Source: a virus | Reading direction: 5' to 3' (one strand) | Length of the DNA stretch: 34,425 bases | IMG/VR virus record: IMGVR_UViG_3300031638_000007 | Coordinates: 1-34,425 of that record | Shown here: positions 1 to 6,972 of the stretch, in pieces | Position numbering within the stretch: position 1 is the first letter of the stretch | Layout of the letters: each line of letters begins with the position of its first letter | Made by a program: the position numbers and the translations under genes | The notes under the pieces: model-generated | Seen by the model: the letters and a program-made list of their open reading frames with translations, nothing else | Databases searched by the model: none | Told to the model about the DNA's origin: nothing

Positions 1-291
1 CAAGGCAAGTAACGCTTCACGCGCAAAATCAGCCTCATCTTTGCCAAAGTCATTTAAACCTTTAATCATTTCTGAACCGTATTGATTAACATAGGTAGTT
101 GTTACTTTCTCTAACTGCTTGGCTAATGCTACTGCCCTGACGTTCTCATAATCTGACCTTATCTTTTCTGCTAAATCTTTTGAAAGCCTATTTAAATACT
201 TAACCAATCGCTTTGCTTCGCCAGCAGAATAACGCTCTATTAATATCTGGCGCAAAGTTAATGAATCAATTAATCCAGTATTGCTAGACAT
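1..291 (-). CDS. MuF-type minor head protein, N-terminal part (left-end copy, cut by window edge)
   Basis: These are the first 97 codons of the same gene that is complete at 32561-33574. The reading frame runs off base 1. The ATG (289-291) overlaps the portal stop (291-293), a tight translational coupling. The protein starts MSSNTGLIDSLTLRQ and differs from the complete copy at only two residues here (E/K and R/K in the segment SKDLAEKIRSDYEN). Its function is that of the complete copy, a minor head/injection protein of the Mu gpF/SPP1 gp7 family. The truncation is due to the window edge, not gene decay. Confidence 0.85.
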   Translation of the reverse strand, partial: MSSNTGLIDSLTLRQILIERYSAGEAKRLVKYLNRLSKDLAEKIRSDYENVRAVALAKQLEKVTTTYVNQYGSEMIKGLNDFGKDEADFAREALLAL

Positions 292-1142
292 TAGACAGGG
301 CTAACAGCCTCAGCATCACCAATAATATCTTCTTCGTCACGCTCAATTTCACCAGCCTTTCGTAATGCCATTCTTACGTCTTCTGCTGCAATTACGCCTC
401 TATCCATTAACTGAATTTTAGCCATTAACATTTGTGGATTAATAGTTTTATCGTAAAAATCATCATTAATTTTATATTCAGGCTCTACAGTCAAGCCCAT
501 GTAATTTGCAACCCAGCTTAATGAAAGCTCTATAGCGTCCGATGCATTTTGAACAATATTAGTTAATACTGAATTATCGCCAGCGTGTTTAATCCTTGCA
601 GCTTCTGCCGTTTCAGCTTGACCGCCTGATTCAATCATTCGTGCGCCAATACTTACCATTTGTTCTTCTTTCATTTTCATAGCTTCATAAGCTGCGCCAT
701 TACTTGCAGCCTGTAGTAAAGCAGCAGAGCCACCGCCAGTTGTCGCTATGCCTCGTCTTGCCCCAACTTCGATTCCGTTAGGGTTTAACGCTTCAAACTC
801 AGCAGCAGAAGTATTGCCAGTATCAATGTGCAGCATTGGCTGACCATGCAAAAATACACCTTCCTCATAATCGGCACTGTTGCGATAATGACCAATGTTA
901 ATTTCGGCAATGTCATATAAAGCAGCATCATCTACAGCAGGGTCGTTTGAGTATGTTCCTGCAATTACTATTGGGATATATTTTAATGTCGAGCCATTGG
1001 CTCTAGGCTGAAATGACTCAATCAATATGTCATCACGGTATACTTCTTGGGTGTAGATTCCATCAACTAACTTTAGAACCCTGAATTGCTTTTCGGTTTC
1101 TTGACTATACACATCATGCTCTAGCTCGTAGGTCTCCATTAA
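1..1142. repeat. Left copy of a diverged 1142-bp terminal repeat
   Basis: This segment aligns without gaps to 33284-34425. By hand count about 68 of 1142 bases differ, so identity is about 94%. It covers the first 97 codons of the MuF-type gene and the C-terminal 283 codons of the portal gene. Most differences are silent: about 15 amino-acid changes over some 380 codons. Both copies therefore look like functional alleles under selection. The simplest reading is a circular or circularly permuted genome of about 33,283 bp, assembled with one strain variant at each end. Confidence 0.95.
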
Positions 1143-1658
1143 ATTAACTAAAGACAAAACACTCTCGCCATTAATGACAGTTGTTTTCCAATTAATTATA
1201 TTTTCAGCGGTATAAAGTTTTATTGTGGCTTTTAACCCTAATTGGCTGATCTGCTCTTTACTCATGCCCTGCTCTGCTGATGGATAATCAGACAGCAACC
1301 CAATTCTCCCAACTTCTAACAAGTCACCAACAACAATCTTTGATAATTGCTCTAGGTTAGTTCCTGAACCGTTAGCGTTTTCTTCGATGTACTCAATACC
1401 AGTTAAATCATATTCTGGCGGTCGTCTAAACGCCATTCCAACCATTGCATTTCTGGTTCTAGCAGTTACATTTAAAAACTGCGCTCTTTTTCGGTATGGA
1501 TTATATCTGACATCTTTATCTGTAACATATGGGTCTGGGTCAGGCAGAAACACTGTACCCTCTCGTCTTACTGCTTGTGCGCCAGAAACACATTTTCTAA
1601 CTAGCGTCCATTTTGGTAAAGATTCGGTATATTCTGGATTTTCAGTTTCTATCGGCAT
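291..1658 (-). CDS. Portal protein (DUF4055-type)
   Basis: The 455-aa product matches what I know of the DUF4055 phage portal family. It would form the dodecameric ring at the capsid vertex through which DNA is packaged and ejected and to which the connector binds. It starts MPIETENPEYTESLPKW and has the family's early region NPYRKRAQFLNVTARTRN and a C-terminal part rich in Ala and Gly. Length fits the family. It lies directly after the large terminase (adjacent ends at 1659/1658) and overlaps the downstream MuF gene by one base, the standard TerL-portal-MuF order. A second, partial allele lies at 33574-34425. The family call rests on sequence recognition and synteny. Confidence 0.88.
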   Translation of the reverse strand: MPIETENPEYTESLPKWTLVRKCVSGAQAVRREGTVFLPDPDPYVTDKDVRYNPYRKRAQFLNVTARTRNAMVGMAFRRPPEYDLTGIEYIEENANGSGTNLEQLSKIVVGDLLEVGRIGLLSDYPSAEQGMSKEQISQLGLKATIKLYTAENIINWKTTVINGESVLSLVNLMETYELEHDVYSQETEKQFRVLKLVDGIYTQEVYRDDILIESFQPRANGSTLKYIPIVIAGTYSNDPAVDDAALYDIAEINIGHYRNSADYEEGVFLHGQPMLHIDTGNTSAAEFEALNPNGIEVGARRGIATTGGGSAALLQAASNGAAYEAMKMKEEQMVSIGARMIESGGQAETAEAARIKHAGDNSVLTNIVQNASDAIELSLSWVANYMGLTVEPEYKINDDFYDKTINPQMLMAKIQLMDRGVIAAEDVRMALRKAGEIERDEEDIIGDAEAVSPV

Positions 1659-2900
1659 TTATTTAAACCTTATATTCAAATCAATGGCTGGCTTTCTGAC
1701 AGGCCATTTACGATTAATAAAATAACCAGAAGCATCAACCCAATCGTCAATCGCTGGATGCTCATTGTATTTTTCAGGCTCACCTTTAATAGTATAGCCT
1801 TGTGTCTCTAAAGCATGAGTCAGGTTTGGACACGTATCAGTATTGATCTGCATCCTATCATGTGATAATAGAGCATTAAAAGCATTTATTCTATCCCTGA
1901 CCGCAGGATTAGCTGCTGGTGCGTCTACTTGGTAGCCAGCGTTTTCAATTAAACCTATATCAGAAAGTGTCGCGTTAGTGCTTCCAGAGCGTCCAGAGGC
2001 ATCTGGAAATATTACAAGTTGTTTACCGCTGTACTGGTTTAGATTGCTTATAAAGTCGTATGTGTCGTGACTTGAGAATTCATTAACAGCAATTGGTATA
2101 TTGTCCTCAATAATCCAAACAGTTGCACAAGTACCGCCAATGTTAAAATCTAATCCAACATATAGAAATTGATCTTTGCTTTCGACTATTCTACTAGTGT
2201 GATGTCTTGACCGACTAAAGAAATGGTAAACTTTGTTTTCAGTTAGACTGACAAATTCGCCTTCCAAATACATCTGAGCCAGTATTGGGTCGTAGTTTGA
2301 CTTAATCTGAGCAATGTAGTCGTCGGGTAGGTATGGATTACTCGCTGTTGGTGCTTTTATTAGCTCAAAGCCTTCCTTTGGGTTTTTACCCCATTTAGAG
2401 TAAACAAAGCCATTAAAGCCTTGGTCTGGTGTAGTCACCGCGCCTATTGTATTTGGGTAATTGCGCTTCTGCCTGTTCCGTTCTGTAATTTTACGCCAAA
2501 CTAAAGCAGCTTTATTTTTTGGTAGGGTATCTATCTCATCGACAATACTATGCGCTGCCTCGTAAGCTATGATTCTTTCTGGCCTGTCGTATGATCTTAA
2601 AATGATGCTTCCGTAGCCATGCAGTTTAATCGTGTAGTCAGATTTATTAATTGTGTAAGGTACGCCAAGCTGAATAAGGTCTTCTTCAATACCAGCCATT
2701 GCCCTTAACTTTATCAGGTCGTATGTTGGCATATAATAAGCACCATTAGCACCAACATCAGCCAATAGCTTTAATACTAGACGCATAGTGCCGCCTTTGG
2801 ACTTACCAGAACCTAACCCACCAATAATAGCTGGATATTTAGACTGTGATGATACGAAAGTCCTTTGAGGCGTTGTTAGCTTGACTTCAACATTAGGCAT
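1659..2900 (-). CDS. terL: Terminase large subunit
   Basis: This 413-aa protein is the ATP-driven packaging motor and nuclease. The Walker A motif GGLGSGKS is at residues 27-34 and the Walker B segment IVDEID at 119-124. The C-terminal RNase H-like nuclease shows acidic residues in GLDFN (D251), FPDASGR (D300) and DDWVDASGY near residue 385. The size and PTYDLIKLRAMAG region resemble PBSX-like/Terminase_6 large subunits. Its start overlaps the end of the small subunit by 8 nt. I cannot decide between cos and headful packaging from the protein alone. The diverged rather than identical window ends give no support for a fixed terminal repeat. Confidence 0.95.
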   Translation of the reverse strand: MPNVEVKLTTPQRTFVSSQSKYPAIIGGLGSGKSKGGTMRLVLKLLADVGANGAYYMPTYDLIKLRAMAGIEEDLIQLGVPYTINKSDYTIKLHGYGSIILRSYDRPERIIAYEAAHSIVDEIDTLPKNKAALVWRKITERNRQKRNYPNTIGAVTTPDQGFNGFVYSKWGKNPKEGFELIKAPTASNPYLPDDYIAQIKSNYDPILAQMYLEGEFVSLTENKVYHFFSRSRHHTSRIVESKDQFLYVGLDFNIGGTCATVWIIEDNIPIAVNEFSSHDTYDFISNLNQYSGKQLVIFPDASGRSGSTNATLSDIGLIENAGYQVDAPAANPAVRDRINAFNALLSHDRMQINTDTCPNLTHALETQGYTIKGEPEKYNEHPAIDDWVDASGYFINRKWPVRKPAIDLNIRFK

Positions 2901-3222
2901 CTACAATCGTAACCGTTATGCCTTCTGGCACTAAAACCTCCTGCGTTTCCTTCCATCCAGCCTGTGTTTTTAGATAGAATATTGCTGCTGTTACGTTTCC
3001 GTCTTTAGCCTGACCAATTAAATTGCCAGCAATTGAGCCTATAGCTTTAGCTTTGCCTCTTTTATAAGACCGAAAAACTTCTGGATCACGTTTCTTTATT
3101 GCTGCAAATGTATCTGAATCTATGCCAAAATAATCAGCAATCTGTTCTTGATTTAATACAGCAGCAAGTGTTTCAACTTCTCTAGCTTGCTCTGGTGTAA
3201 GCTTGATTAATGGTCTAGCCAT
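2893..3222 (-). CDS. terS: Terminase small subunit
   Basis: The 109-aa product begins MARPLIKLTPEQAREVETLA and has an N-terminal helix-turn-helix-like stretch (LNQEQIADYFGIDSDTFAAI, about residues 23-42). It ends with the segment DGNVTAAIFYLKTQAGWKE that is typical of phage small terminases. It would recognise the packaging site and load the large subunit. It overlaps terL by 8 nt. Its ATG (3220-3222) lies inside the last codons of the ParB-like small gene, so the three genes are likely translationally coupled. Confidence 0.9.
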   Translation of the reverse strand: MARPLIKLTPEQAREVETLAAVLNQEQIADYFGIDSDTFAAIKKRDPEVFRSYKRGKAKAIGSIAGNLIGQAKDGNVTAAIFYLKTQAGWKETQEVLVPEGITVTIVDA

Positions 3223-3337
3223 TAGCTAACTCTTTAATGCTGGCTGCTACTTGAGTGACTTGTTCTTCGCTATGAGTGCGAGAATTATTGATATACGGTA
3301 TTAAATCTACCGCCTTTCTGTACTTTACTTCCAACAT
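3215..3337 (-). CDS. Small ParB-like N-terminal domain fragment (40 aa)
   Basis: This short gene starts ATG TTG GAA at 3337 with a good ribosome binding site (GGAG, 5 nt upstream) and ends at TAG 3215-3217, overlapping the terS start. The product is 40 aa and contains VDLIPYINNSRTHSEEQ followed by VAASIKEL. This closely matches the opening of ParB/sulfiredoxin-like domains, usually followed by about 60-80 more residues and, in phages, often by a DNA methylase domain. Here the protein stops just after that segment, before the catalytic or CTP-binding GxxR-type motifs. It is either a decayed remnant kept for its RBS or a domain fragment with its own role. The similarity is clear by eye. Function is unknown. 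Confidence 0.6.
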   Translation of the reverse strand: MLEVKYRKAVDLIPYINNSRTHSEEQVTQVAASIKELANG

Positions 3338-3360
3338 AACCACTCCACTGAACTGGTTGT

Positions 3361-3375
3361 CCCATCACTGATGGG
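3361..3375. other. Small hairpin between holin-like gene and ParB-like fragment
   Basis: The arms CCCATC and GATGGG enclose a 3-nt loop. On the plus strand the hairpin is followed by TTTTGTTT, which is terminator-like, but no plus-strand gene runs into it. On the minus strand it lies between the holin-like gene and the packaging genes and has no U-tract after it. It could be a processing or cos-adjacent structure. Evidence is weak. Confidence 0.3.
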
Positions 3376-3381
3376 TTTTGT

Positions 3382-3579
3382 TTAATTTCCTAAAATGTGT
3401 TGAATTGATGGTGCAAATTCTAGCAGTAATATAGCCCCCATTACTATGTAAGCCGTTTTTTCTAATGTTCCAATCCTACTATCGTGCTTGTCTAATCTTG
3501 ATGCGTGTAAAACTTGCCTGTCTTTTAGGGCGTTTATCTCGCCATCCCGAAGGCCAGCAGAGTAATCATTATCTGGCAT
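3382..3579 (-). CDS. Holin-like / XhlA-like small membrane protein
   Basis: The 65-aa product MPDNDYSAGLRDGEIN... has a hydrophilic, probably helical N-terminal half (LKDRQVLHASRLDKHDSRI) and one C-terminal membrane segment (TAYIVMGAILLLEFAPSI, about residues 43-60). This layout is that of XhlA/hemolysin-type phage lysis proteins. I chose the ATG at 3579 because AAGGA lies 8-9 nt upstream and it overlaps the stop of the preceding gene by one base (TAATG). An in-frame ATG at 3600 lacks a comparable site. Its place next to the M15 peptidase supports a role in lysis. It could instead be an accessory membrane-anchored lysis factor rather than the holin. Confidence 0.6.
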   Translation of the reverse strand: MPDNDYSAGLRDGEINALKDRQVLHASRLDKHDSRIGTLEKTAYIVMGAILLLEFAPSIQHILGN

Positions 3580-3746
3580 TACATCTTTCCTTTCGCGCAT
3601 TTAAGAAAAAGCTCGCGATTCTCTCGGAATTTAGCTACAAATTGATTATCAAGGTCGGTATCTGAGCGTTGTGCTAATCTATCTGCATAGTCAAGTGCAG
3701 CATCTAATGCAAATTCAAAAAACCAGCCCATTAGTAATTTCTTCAT
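3579..3746 (-). CDS. Small protein of lysis region (55 aa), function unknown
   Basis: The product starts MKKLLMGWFFEFALDAALDYADRL when read from the ATG at 3746, which has AGGA 9 nt upstream. It has a short hydrophobic N-terminus (residues 4-18) and a charged C-terminal half ending KCAKGKM. Similar small proteins with a hydrophobic start and a DxxLD...FRENRELF-type tail are common next to phage holins. No function can be given. It overlaps the holin-like start by one base and follows the exported 84-aa protein after a 39-nt gap. Confidence 0.55.
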   Translation of the reverse strand: MKKLLMGWFFEFALDAALDYADRLAQRSDTDLDNQFVAKFRENRELFLKCAKGKM

Positions 3747-3785
3747 AACTGTCATTCCTATAAATTGCAATAAAAAAGGCATTTT

Positions 3786-4040
3786 CTAGCTCAGGTTAAT
3801 TGTTGGCTTTGTATAGCAATCTTTTAAAAAGCCTTTTTTGGGTGTAACTGCTGTACAAGTGTACCTGACAATAATTCCAGTATCATCATTTTTTCCAAAA
3901 CAGATTACATTCTTATCACTAGACTTACACATTAATACCTCGCTGCCTAGCTTAAAAAAATATATCGGATGCTTTGACCCAAGTAATGTTGCAGAGCCAA
4001 TGCTTGTGCTAAAAAATAATAATAGCGCAAATAGTTTCAT
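3786..4040 (-). CDS. Exported four-cysteine protein in lysis cassette
   Basis: The 84-aa product begins with a clear signal peptide (KLFALLLFFSTSIGSAT), with probable cleavage after about residue 17. The mature part has four cysteines (MCKS, VICF, YTCTA, DCYTK), so two disulfides are possible in the periplasm. The ATG follows the M15 peptidase stop with no gap. There is no lipobox (no Cys at a cleavage site), so it is not an Rz1-type spanin. It could be a periplasmic lysis accessory or an exclusion factor; family not recognised. Confidence 0.6.
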   Translation of the reverse strand: MKLFALLLFFSTSIGSATLLGSKHPIYFFKLGSEVLMCKSSDKNVICFGKNDDTGIIVRYTCTAVTPKKGFLKDCYTKPTINLS

Positions 4041-4391
4041 TTAAAACCTAGCTTTAAAATCTCTAACGTCAATATGCGTAAAAGTATCGTAATTGCCTAG
4101 CCCGTACTGATCACTATACATATCATTTAAAAAATTAAAAACATTAACAGGTGCAACACCTCTAACTTTAATATCAGCAGCTTTACCAAGCAAATGCTGG
4201 GAAAACTTAGAACCACCTATATTATTGTTGTGCGTGTAACATCTTGCAGCACTGTTAATTGTAACTGCTACGCCCCAACGATTTCTGACAACCTCTAGCA
4301 ATTTAATAAGTTCTACATCTACGACATTAAAGCCACAACCGCACTTACAGCTAAACTCTGACCTGTTAAAATGTAATGATATATCGCCCAT
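4041..4391 (-). CDS. Endolysin-like M15 peptidase
   Basis: The 116-aa protein belongs by motif to the M15 zinc D-Ala/L-Ala peptidases (Peptidase_M15_3 type). The metal site is visible as SQHLLGKAAD (H66 and D73) and THIDVR (H106). The N-terminus has SEFSCKCGCGF, with cysteines usual in this family. It would cleave peptide cross-links or stems of peptidoglycan during host lysis. I chose the ATG at 4391 because GGGA lies 5 nt upstream. A TTG extension to 4415 is less likely. It has no signal peptide, so it depends on a holin such as the small membrane protein downstream. Confidence 0.88.
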   Translation of the reverse strand: MGDISLHFNRSEFSCKCGCGFNVVDVELIKLLEVVRNRWGVAVTINSAARCYTHNNNIGGSKFSQHLLGKAADIKVRGVAPVNVFNFLNDMYSDQYGLGNYDTFTHIDVRDFKARF

Positions 4392-4483
4392 ATTATTCCC
4401 AGTTAATTCGCCCAAGCTGCAATAATTGTGTTTTGACTGTACTAGTCACATCTGATGGTTTGGCAGTTGGGCTGAAACCTATT

Positions 4484-4517
4484 AAAAGATATTATCTTTT
4501 TTAATTTAATTAATCAA
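4484..4517 (-). promoter_or_regulatory. Candidate lysis/late promoter with AT palindrome over -10
   Basis: On the minus strand TTGATT (4517-4512) and TAATAT (4494-4489) are separated by exactly 17 bp, about 100 bp before the M15 peptidase. A perfect inverted repeat, AAAAGATA and TATCTTTT around one central base (4484-4500), covers the -10 box and could be an operator. The region is very AT-rich, so chance matches are likely. This is only a candidate. Confidence 0.35.
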
Positions 4518-4552
4518 TATTACATAGGAACGAAAAATTATATAAATCGTTC

Positions 4553-4705
4553 CTAACTTTTTCTGCTTTTAGAAAAACCTAAATAATACCAAAACGGAAA
4601 AACCATAGTAATAGCAAGTTGCAATACTAAAGTCGCAATTGTAACAGGCACAATCCACACTAAAGTTCCAAGAACCTTAAATTCAGCCAGCCAAAATTTA
4701 TTCAT
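4553..4705 (-). CDS. Small membrane protein (50 aa)
   Basis: The product starts MNKFWLAEFKVLG and has one long hydrophobic segment (about residues 11-43, containing GTLVWIVPVTIATLVLQLAI) and a basic end (SKSRKS). The upstream site is weak (GAGA, 9 nt before ATG). It fills most of the otherwise empty stretch between the early genes and the lysis cassette. It may be a second holin-type protein or a pinholin, but there is no family match I can name. Confidence 0.5.
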   Translation of the reverse strand: MNKFWLAEFKVLGTLVWIVPVTIATLVLQLAITMVFPFWYYLGFSKSRKS

Positions 4706-4754
4706 AACTTATTTCTCGTTAAAATTTTATGTCGTTCATTTTTTTAAGTAGCTT

Positions 4755-5027
4755 TTATGCAAACTCGTCATAATTTTCACTCATGCTTTCGTTTGTAAGT
4801 GCTAATTGAGATTTTGAATATTCAATTTCTTGATTTGCTCGCAATACTGACAACGCGGTATCTGTTACATTTTCAATATGTATCCACGAATCAACTTTTC
4901 CGTATCCACTATTTTTGTAAAAAAAGATATGGTCTATGCCTGTATCTACATCTTCATCAGTAACAATTACAAAACCGTCATTTTGCAAAGCTGTAATAAT
5001 TTCTTGTTGATTTGTTGTAGTAGCCAT
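4755..5027 (-). CDS. Hypothetical acidic early protein (90 aa)
   Basis: The product begins MATTTNQQEIITALQNDGF and is acidic (VTDEDVDTGID, SENYDEFA). A strong purine-rich site (AGGGGAAAAAAAATG) precedes it, of the same style as several other early genes. A GC-rich hairpin (5044-5059) lies just before that site. No domain recognised. It is the last gene but one of the leftward early set before the lysis region. Confidence 0.6.
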   Translation of the reverse strand: MATTTNQQEIITALQNDGFVIVTDEDVDTGIDHIFFYKNSGYGKVDSWIHIENVTDTALSVLRANQEIEYSKSQLALTNESMSENYDEFA

Positions 5028-5043
5028 TTTTTTTCCCCTAATT

Positions 5044-5059
5044 AGCCCCTGAAGGGGCT
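5044..5059 (-). other. Recurrent intergenic hairpin, copy A
   Basis: The stem is AGCCCC paired with GGGGCT with a TTCA loop on the minus strand. It sits between two early genes, immediately before the RBS of the downstream gene. There is no U-tract, so it does not look like a terminator. Two near-copies occur at 10268-10283 and 10855-10870. Confidence 0.65.
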
Positions 5060-5072
5060 GGTTTATTTAAAC

Positions 5073-5261
5073 CTATATAGTGCAACGAATAGCATTAGCC
5101 TCAGCGCGATATGAAAATCTAGTGTCGCTGGTGTCGGTTGGTGCATAATTTTTTGTATCATCCTCAAGATTATCTAAAAAATATAATCGATTTACCGCTT
5201 CTTGCTGAGTATAAAGTTTAGTAATTTTTGAGCCTCTTCGAGTAATGTATTCAATTTTCAT
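5073..5261 (-). CDS. Hypothetical early protein (62 aa)
   Basis: The product starts MKIEYITRRGSKITKLYTQQ and ends YRAEANAIRCTI. AAGGGAAAAATAAAATG gives it a fair ribosome binding site. It is the first gene after the promoter/operator at 5290-5329, with a leader of about 20 nt, so it should be expressed from that promoter. No recognisable domain. Confidence 0.6.
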   Translation of the reverse strand: MKIEYITRRGSKITKLYTQQEAVNRLYFLDNLEDDTKNYAPTDTSDTRFSYRAEANAIRCTI

Positions 5262-5289
5262 TTTATTTTTCCCTTGTTTAAGTTTAATA

Positions 5290-5329
5290 ATTATAAATTA
5301 TTACCCATAGAATGTAAAGTTTTTTTACA
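5290..5329 (-). promoter_or_regulatory. Early leftward promoter with shared 17-bp operator, copy 1
   Basis: On the minus strand the -35 box TTTACA (5318-5313) and the -10 box TATAAT (5295-5290) are 17 bp apart. The operator TGTAAAGTTTTTTTACA (plus strand, 5313-5329) overlaps the -35 box. The same arrangement recurs at 7983-8022, 10561-10600 and 11105-11144. It drives the gene at 5073-5261 and those beyond it. Confidence 0.85.
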
Positions 5330-5336
5330 TAATAAA

Positions 5337-5573
5337 TTAATTATTCCCTTTACGCCTTGATTCTGCTATCTGATTAAGCTGTTCAGCGATCAATTCCTCT
5401 TCTGCAAATATGCATTTATCCTGTTCAGCCTGTATTAAATCTTTCATTTCTTTATTTCGCAGGGCATAGCCAGCACAAAATGATGATCCCATGTCGTAAA
5501 ACTTATAACTGTTTATTGAATCTGATAATTTAGAATCAGCAGACCATTTTAAAAACTTATCATACAAACTCAT
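5337..5573 (-). CDS. Hypothetical early protein (78 aa)
   Basis: The product starts MSLYDKFLKWSADSKLSDS and has a charged helical C-terminal half (AEQDKCIFAEEELIAEQLN). Its ATG overlaps the ninG stop by 4 nt (ATGA type), so it is translated with ninG. The promoter/operator at 5290-5329 lies directly downstream of its stop. No family recognised. Confidence 0.6.
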   Translation of the reverse strand: MSLYDKFLKWSADSKLSDSINSYKFYDMGSSFCAGYALRNKEMKDLIQAEQDKCIFAEEELIAEQLNQIAESRRKGNN

Positions 5574-5989
5574 TTTCCAACCCTCTCTTCGTGATATTTA
5601 ATCAAATTATTAAGCTCTTGAATCATATCTAAATATTCAGCCTTTCCTATTTTCTTAATTTTATTTTTAAAGATATGCATCATTTCAACGTAATCGCGAC
5701 CATAATAGTCAATCATGTTAATAGTGTATTGCTGCTCTGCTATTCCATATCGCATGCCAAACCCGTTGCACGATCGACATTGGGGATGAATATTGCTCGC
5801 GTCTAACGACCAATAGCTTGAATGTCCTTTTGCAATAAAGTGACCTCCATCCATTTCTTTGTAGTGATAAGCGTCACCGCACGACCAGCAATGAGCATAA
5901 CCATTGTCGTCAGCAGCCGATATTCTGGCTAATTTCTGAGCTAATTTGAGTGCCTTTTTACGCAGGATACCGCTAGTTTCTTTTTTCAT
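5570..5989 (-). CDS. ninG: NinG/Rap-type recombination protein
   Basis: The 139-aa protein matches lambda NinG (Rap), a structure-specific nuclease acting on recombination intermediates such as Holliday junctions. Near the N-terminus is LRKKALKLAQKLARI. The zinc-binding core is CWSCG, a GGHFIAKG segment and CRSCNGF. I chose the ATG at 5989 because GGAAG lies about 9 nt upstream; it lies inside the end of the preceding gene (17-nt overlap). Genes of this family lie with replication and recombination genes in lambdoid phages. Here it sits on the leftward strand, opposite to the erf/exonuclease operon. Confidence 0.88.
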   Translation of the reverse strand: MKKETSGILRKKALKLAQKLARISAADDNGYAHCWSCGDAYHYKEMDGGHFIAKGHSSYWSLDASNIHPQCRSCNGFGMRYGIAEQQYTINMIDYYGRDYVEMMHIFKNKIKKIGKAEYLDMIQELNNLIKYHEERVGK

Positions 5990-6305
5990 CTTTATTTTCT
6001 TCCGCAGGAAATGGAACTGTAACGCCATGCTTTTCACCAACAAACCTGATCATAACTTCCCATACTTCTTTTAATTCTTTGGTGCTTAGTTTGCTAGACG
6101 TTTCTTCAAACATAATGACAGCAATTGGGTTGAACATAAATTTCTTAATTGATTCTTTTGTCCAAGGTATGTCAACCTCTGCTTTTAAAACTTTTCGCAT
6201 ATCCAGACCTGAATCATTAAGCATATTGCCTAAATCATCAAAGCCTTTATGCAAGCTGTTATTTTGCTTTTTAGTGCGTTTAATGGATAGTTTCTGCATT
6301 CTCAT
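5973..6305 (-). CDS. Conserved phage early protein, function unknown (110 aa)
   Basis: The product contains LNDSGLDMRKVLKAEVDIPW, followed by TKESIKKFMFNP and ending near FVGEKHGVTVPFP. I recall this pattern from a family of early phage proteins with no known function. The N-terminus is basic (KLSIKRTKKQNN). It overlaps the upstream gene by 26 nt and ninG by 17 nt, so it belongs to the same operon. Starts at 6305 or 6299 (second Met) are both possible; neither has a strong RBS. A role in replication or recombination is inferred from context only. Confidence 0.65.
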   Translation of the reverse strand: MRMQKLSIKRTKKQNNSLHKGFDDLGNMLNDSGLDMRKVLKAEVDIPWTKESIKKFMFNPIAVIMFEETSSKLSTKELKEVWEVMIRFVGEKHGVTVPFPAEENKDEKRN

Positions 6306-6513
6306 ATTCGTAATATTCTGCCATTTCTGCTTTTTCTTCTTTCAACAGGTTTTTAAGGTCGTGAACTAGCAGCCTAATTTCTCTTGCCGCAACAATTAAA
6401 CATATGCAATCCGCAGAAGTTAAAACATTACCGAACTCATGGTGTCCTATGCTTTCAACAGAGTCAGCAATTTTAAGTTCTTCACAAAATTCATAATCTT
6501 CTTCATCGTTCAT
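6280..6513 (-). CDS. Hypothetical acidic early protein (77 aa)
   Basis: The product starts MNDEEDYEFCEELKIADS and is strongly acidic at both ends with a hydrophobic/helical middle (ADCICLIVAAREIRLLVHDL). Its start overlaps the upstream gene by 11 nt and its end overlaps the next gene. It could be a DNA mimic or an adaptor, but nothing in the sequence settles this. Confidence 0.55.
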   Translation of the reverse strand: MNDEEDYEFCEELKIADSVESIGHHEFGNVLTSADCICLIVAAREIRLLVHDLKNLLKEEKAEMAEYYEYENAETIH

Positions 6514-6694
6514 TTTTTTGCCTTTTTCGCTCGATGTTCATTAATCTAGTAATTTCAGCAACAGCCTCTTCACCCCTATGCTTTACTAACAAAGGTCGCC
6601 AAGTGTAGCGCCAGTAGTCCATCGGGTTTTTAGCTGAATTCACCAACCTTAAATGCTCGCGTATTTCGCATTCAAGGAGGTGATCTTTATCCAT
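6503..6694 (-). CDS. Hypothetical early protein (63 aa)
   Basis: The product starts MDKDHLLECEIREHLRLV, contains PMDYWRYTWRPLLVKHRG and ends in basic residues (NIERKRQKNER). It lies 8 nt after the SSB-tailed gene in the same leftward operon. The aromatic middle and basic tail could suit nucleic-acid binding, but no family was recognised. Confidence 0.55.
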   Translation of the reverse strand: MDKDHLLECEIREHLRLVNSAKNPMDYWRYTWRPLLVKHRGEEAVAEITRLMNIERKRQKNER

Positions 6695-6702
6695 GTTACT
6701 AA

Positions 6703-6972
6703 TTAGAAAGGTATGTCATCAAAGTCATTAACACTTGGCTGAACTGCTGCTGGCTGCGTAGCTGGCATTTCATCCTTAGCCGTTAAGCTAATGTTTAAAG
6801 CTGGTGATTTTGGGTTAGCGTCTGCTTTTCTCTTCCACAGAGATATCCAATAATCTTTGCCCTCAACATTAATCGAACCAGTAAAATCAGGCAGATTAGG
6901 GTTAGCCCCTTCAACCATCTTTTTGTCATTACCCCAAACAGAACCGCGATTTGTATTATCATAAGTCGTCAT
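6703..6972 (-). CDS. Small protein with SSB-like acidic C-terminal tip (89 aa)
   Basis: The product starts MTTYDNTNRGSVWGND. Its middle, INVEGKDYWISLWKRKAD, looks like strands of a small beta domain. The end DFDDIPF is almost the same as the acidic tip of bacterial and phage single-stranded DNA-binding proteins, which recruits replication partners. I chose the ATG at 6972 because GGAG lies 8 nt upstream; an ATG 24 nt further upstream has none. It may be a minimal SSB or a protein that borrows the SSB tip to compete for SSB partners. I cannot confirm an OB-fold by eye. Confidence 0.6.
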   Translation of the reverse strand: MTTYDNTNRGSVWGNDKKMVEGANPNLPDFTGSINVEGKDYWISLWKRKADANPKSPALNISLTAKDEMPATQPAAVQPSVNDFDDIPF

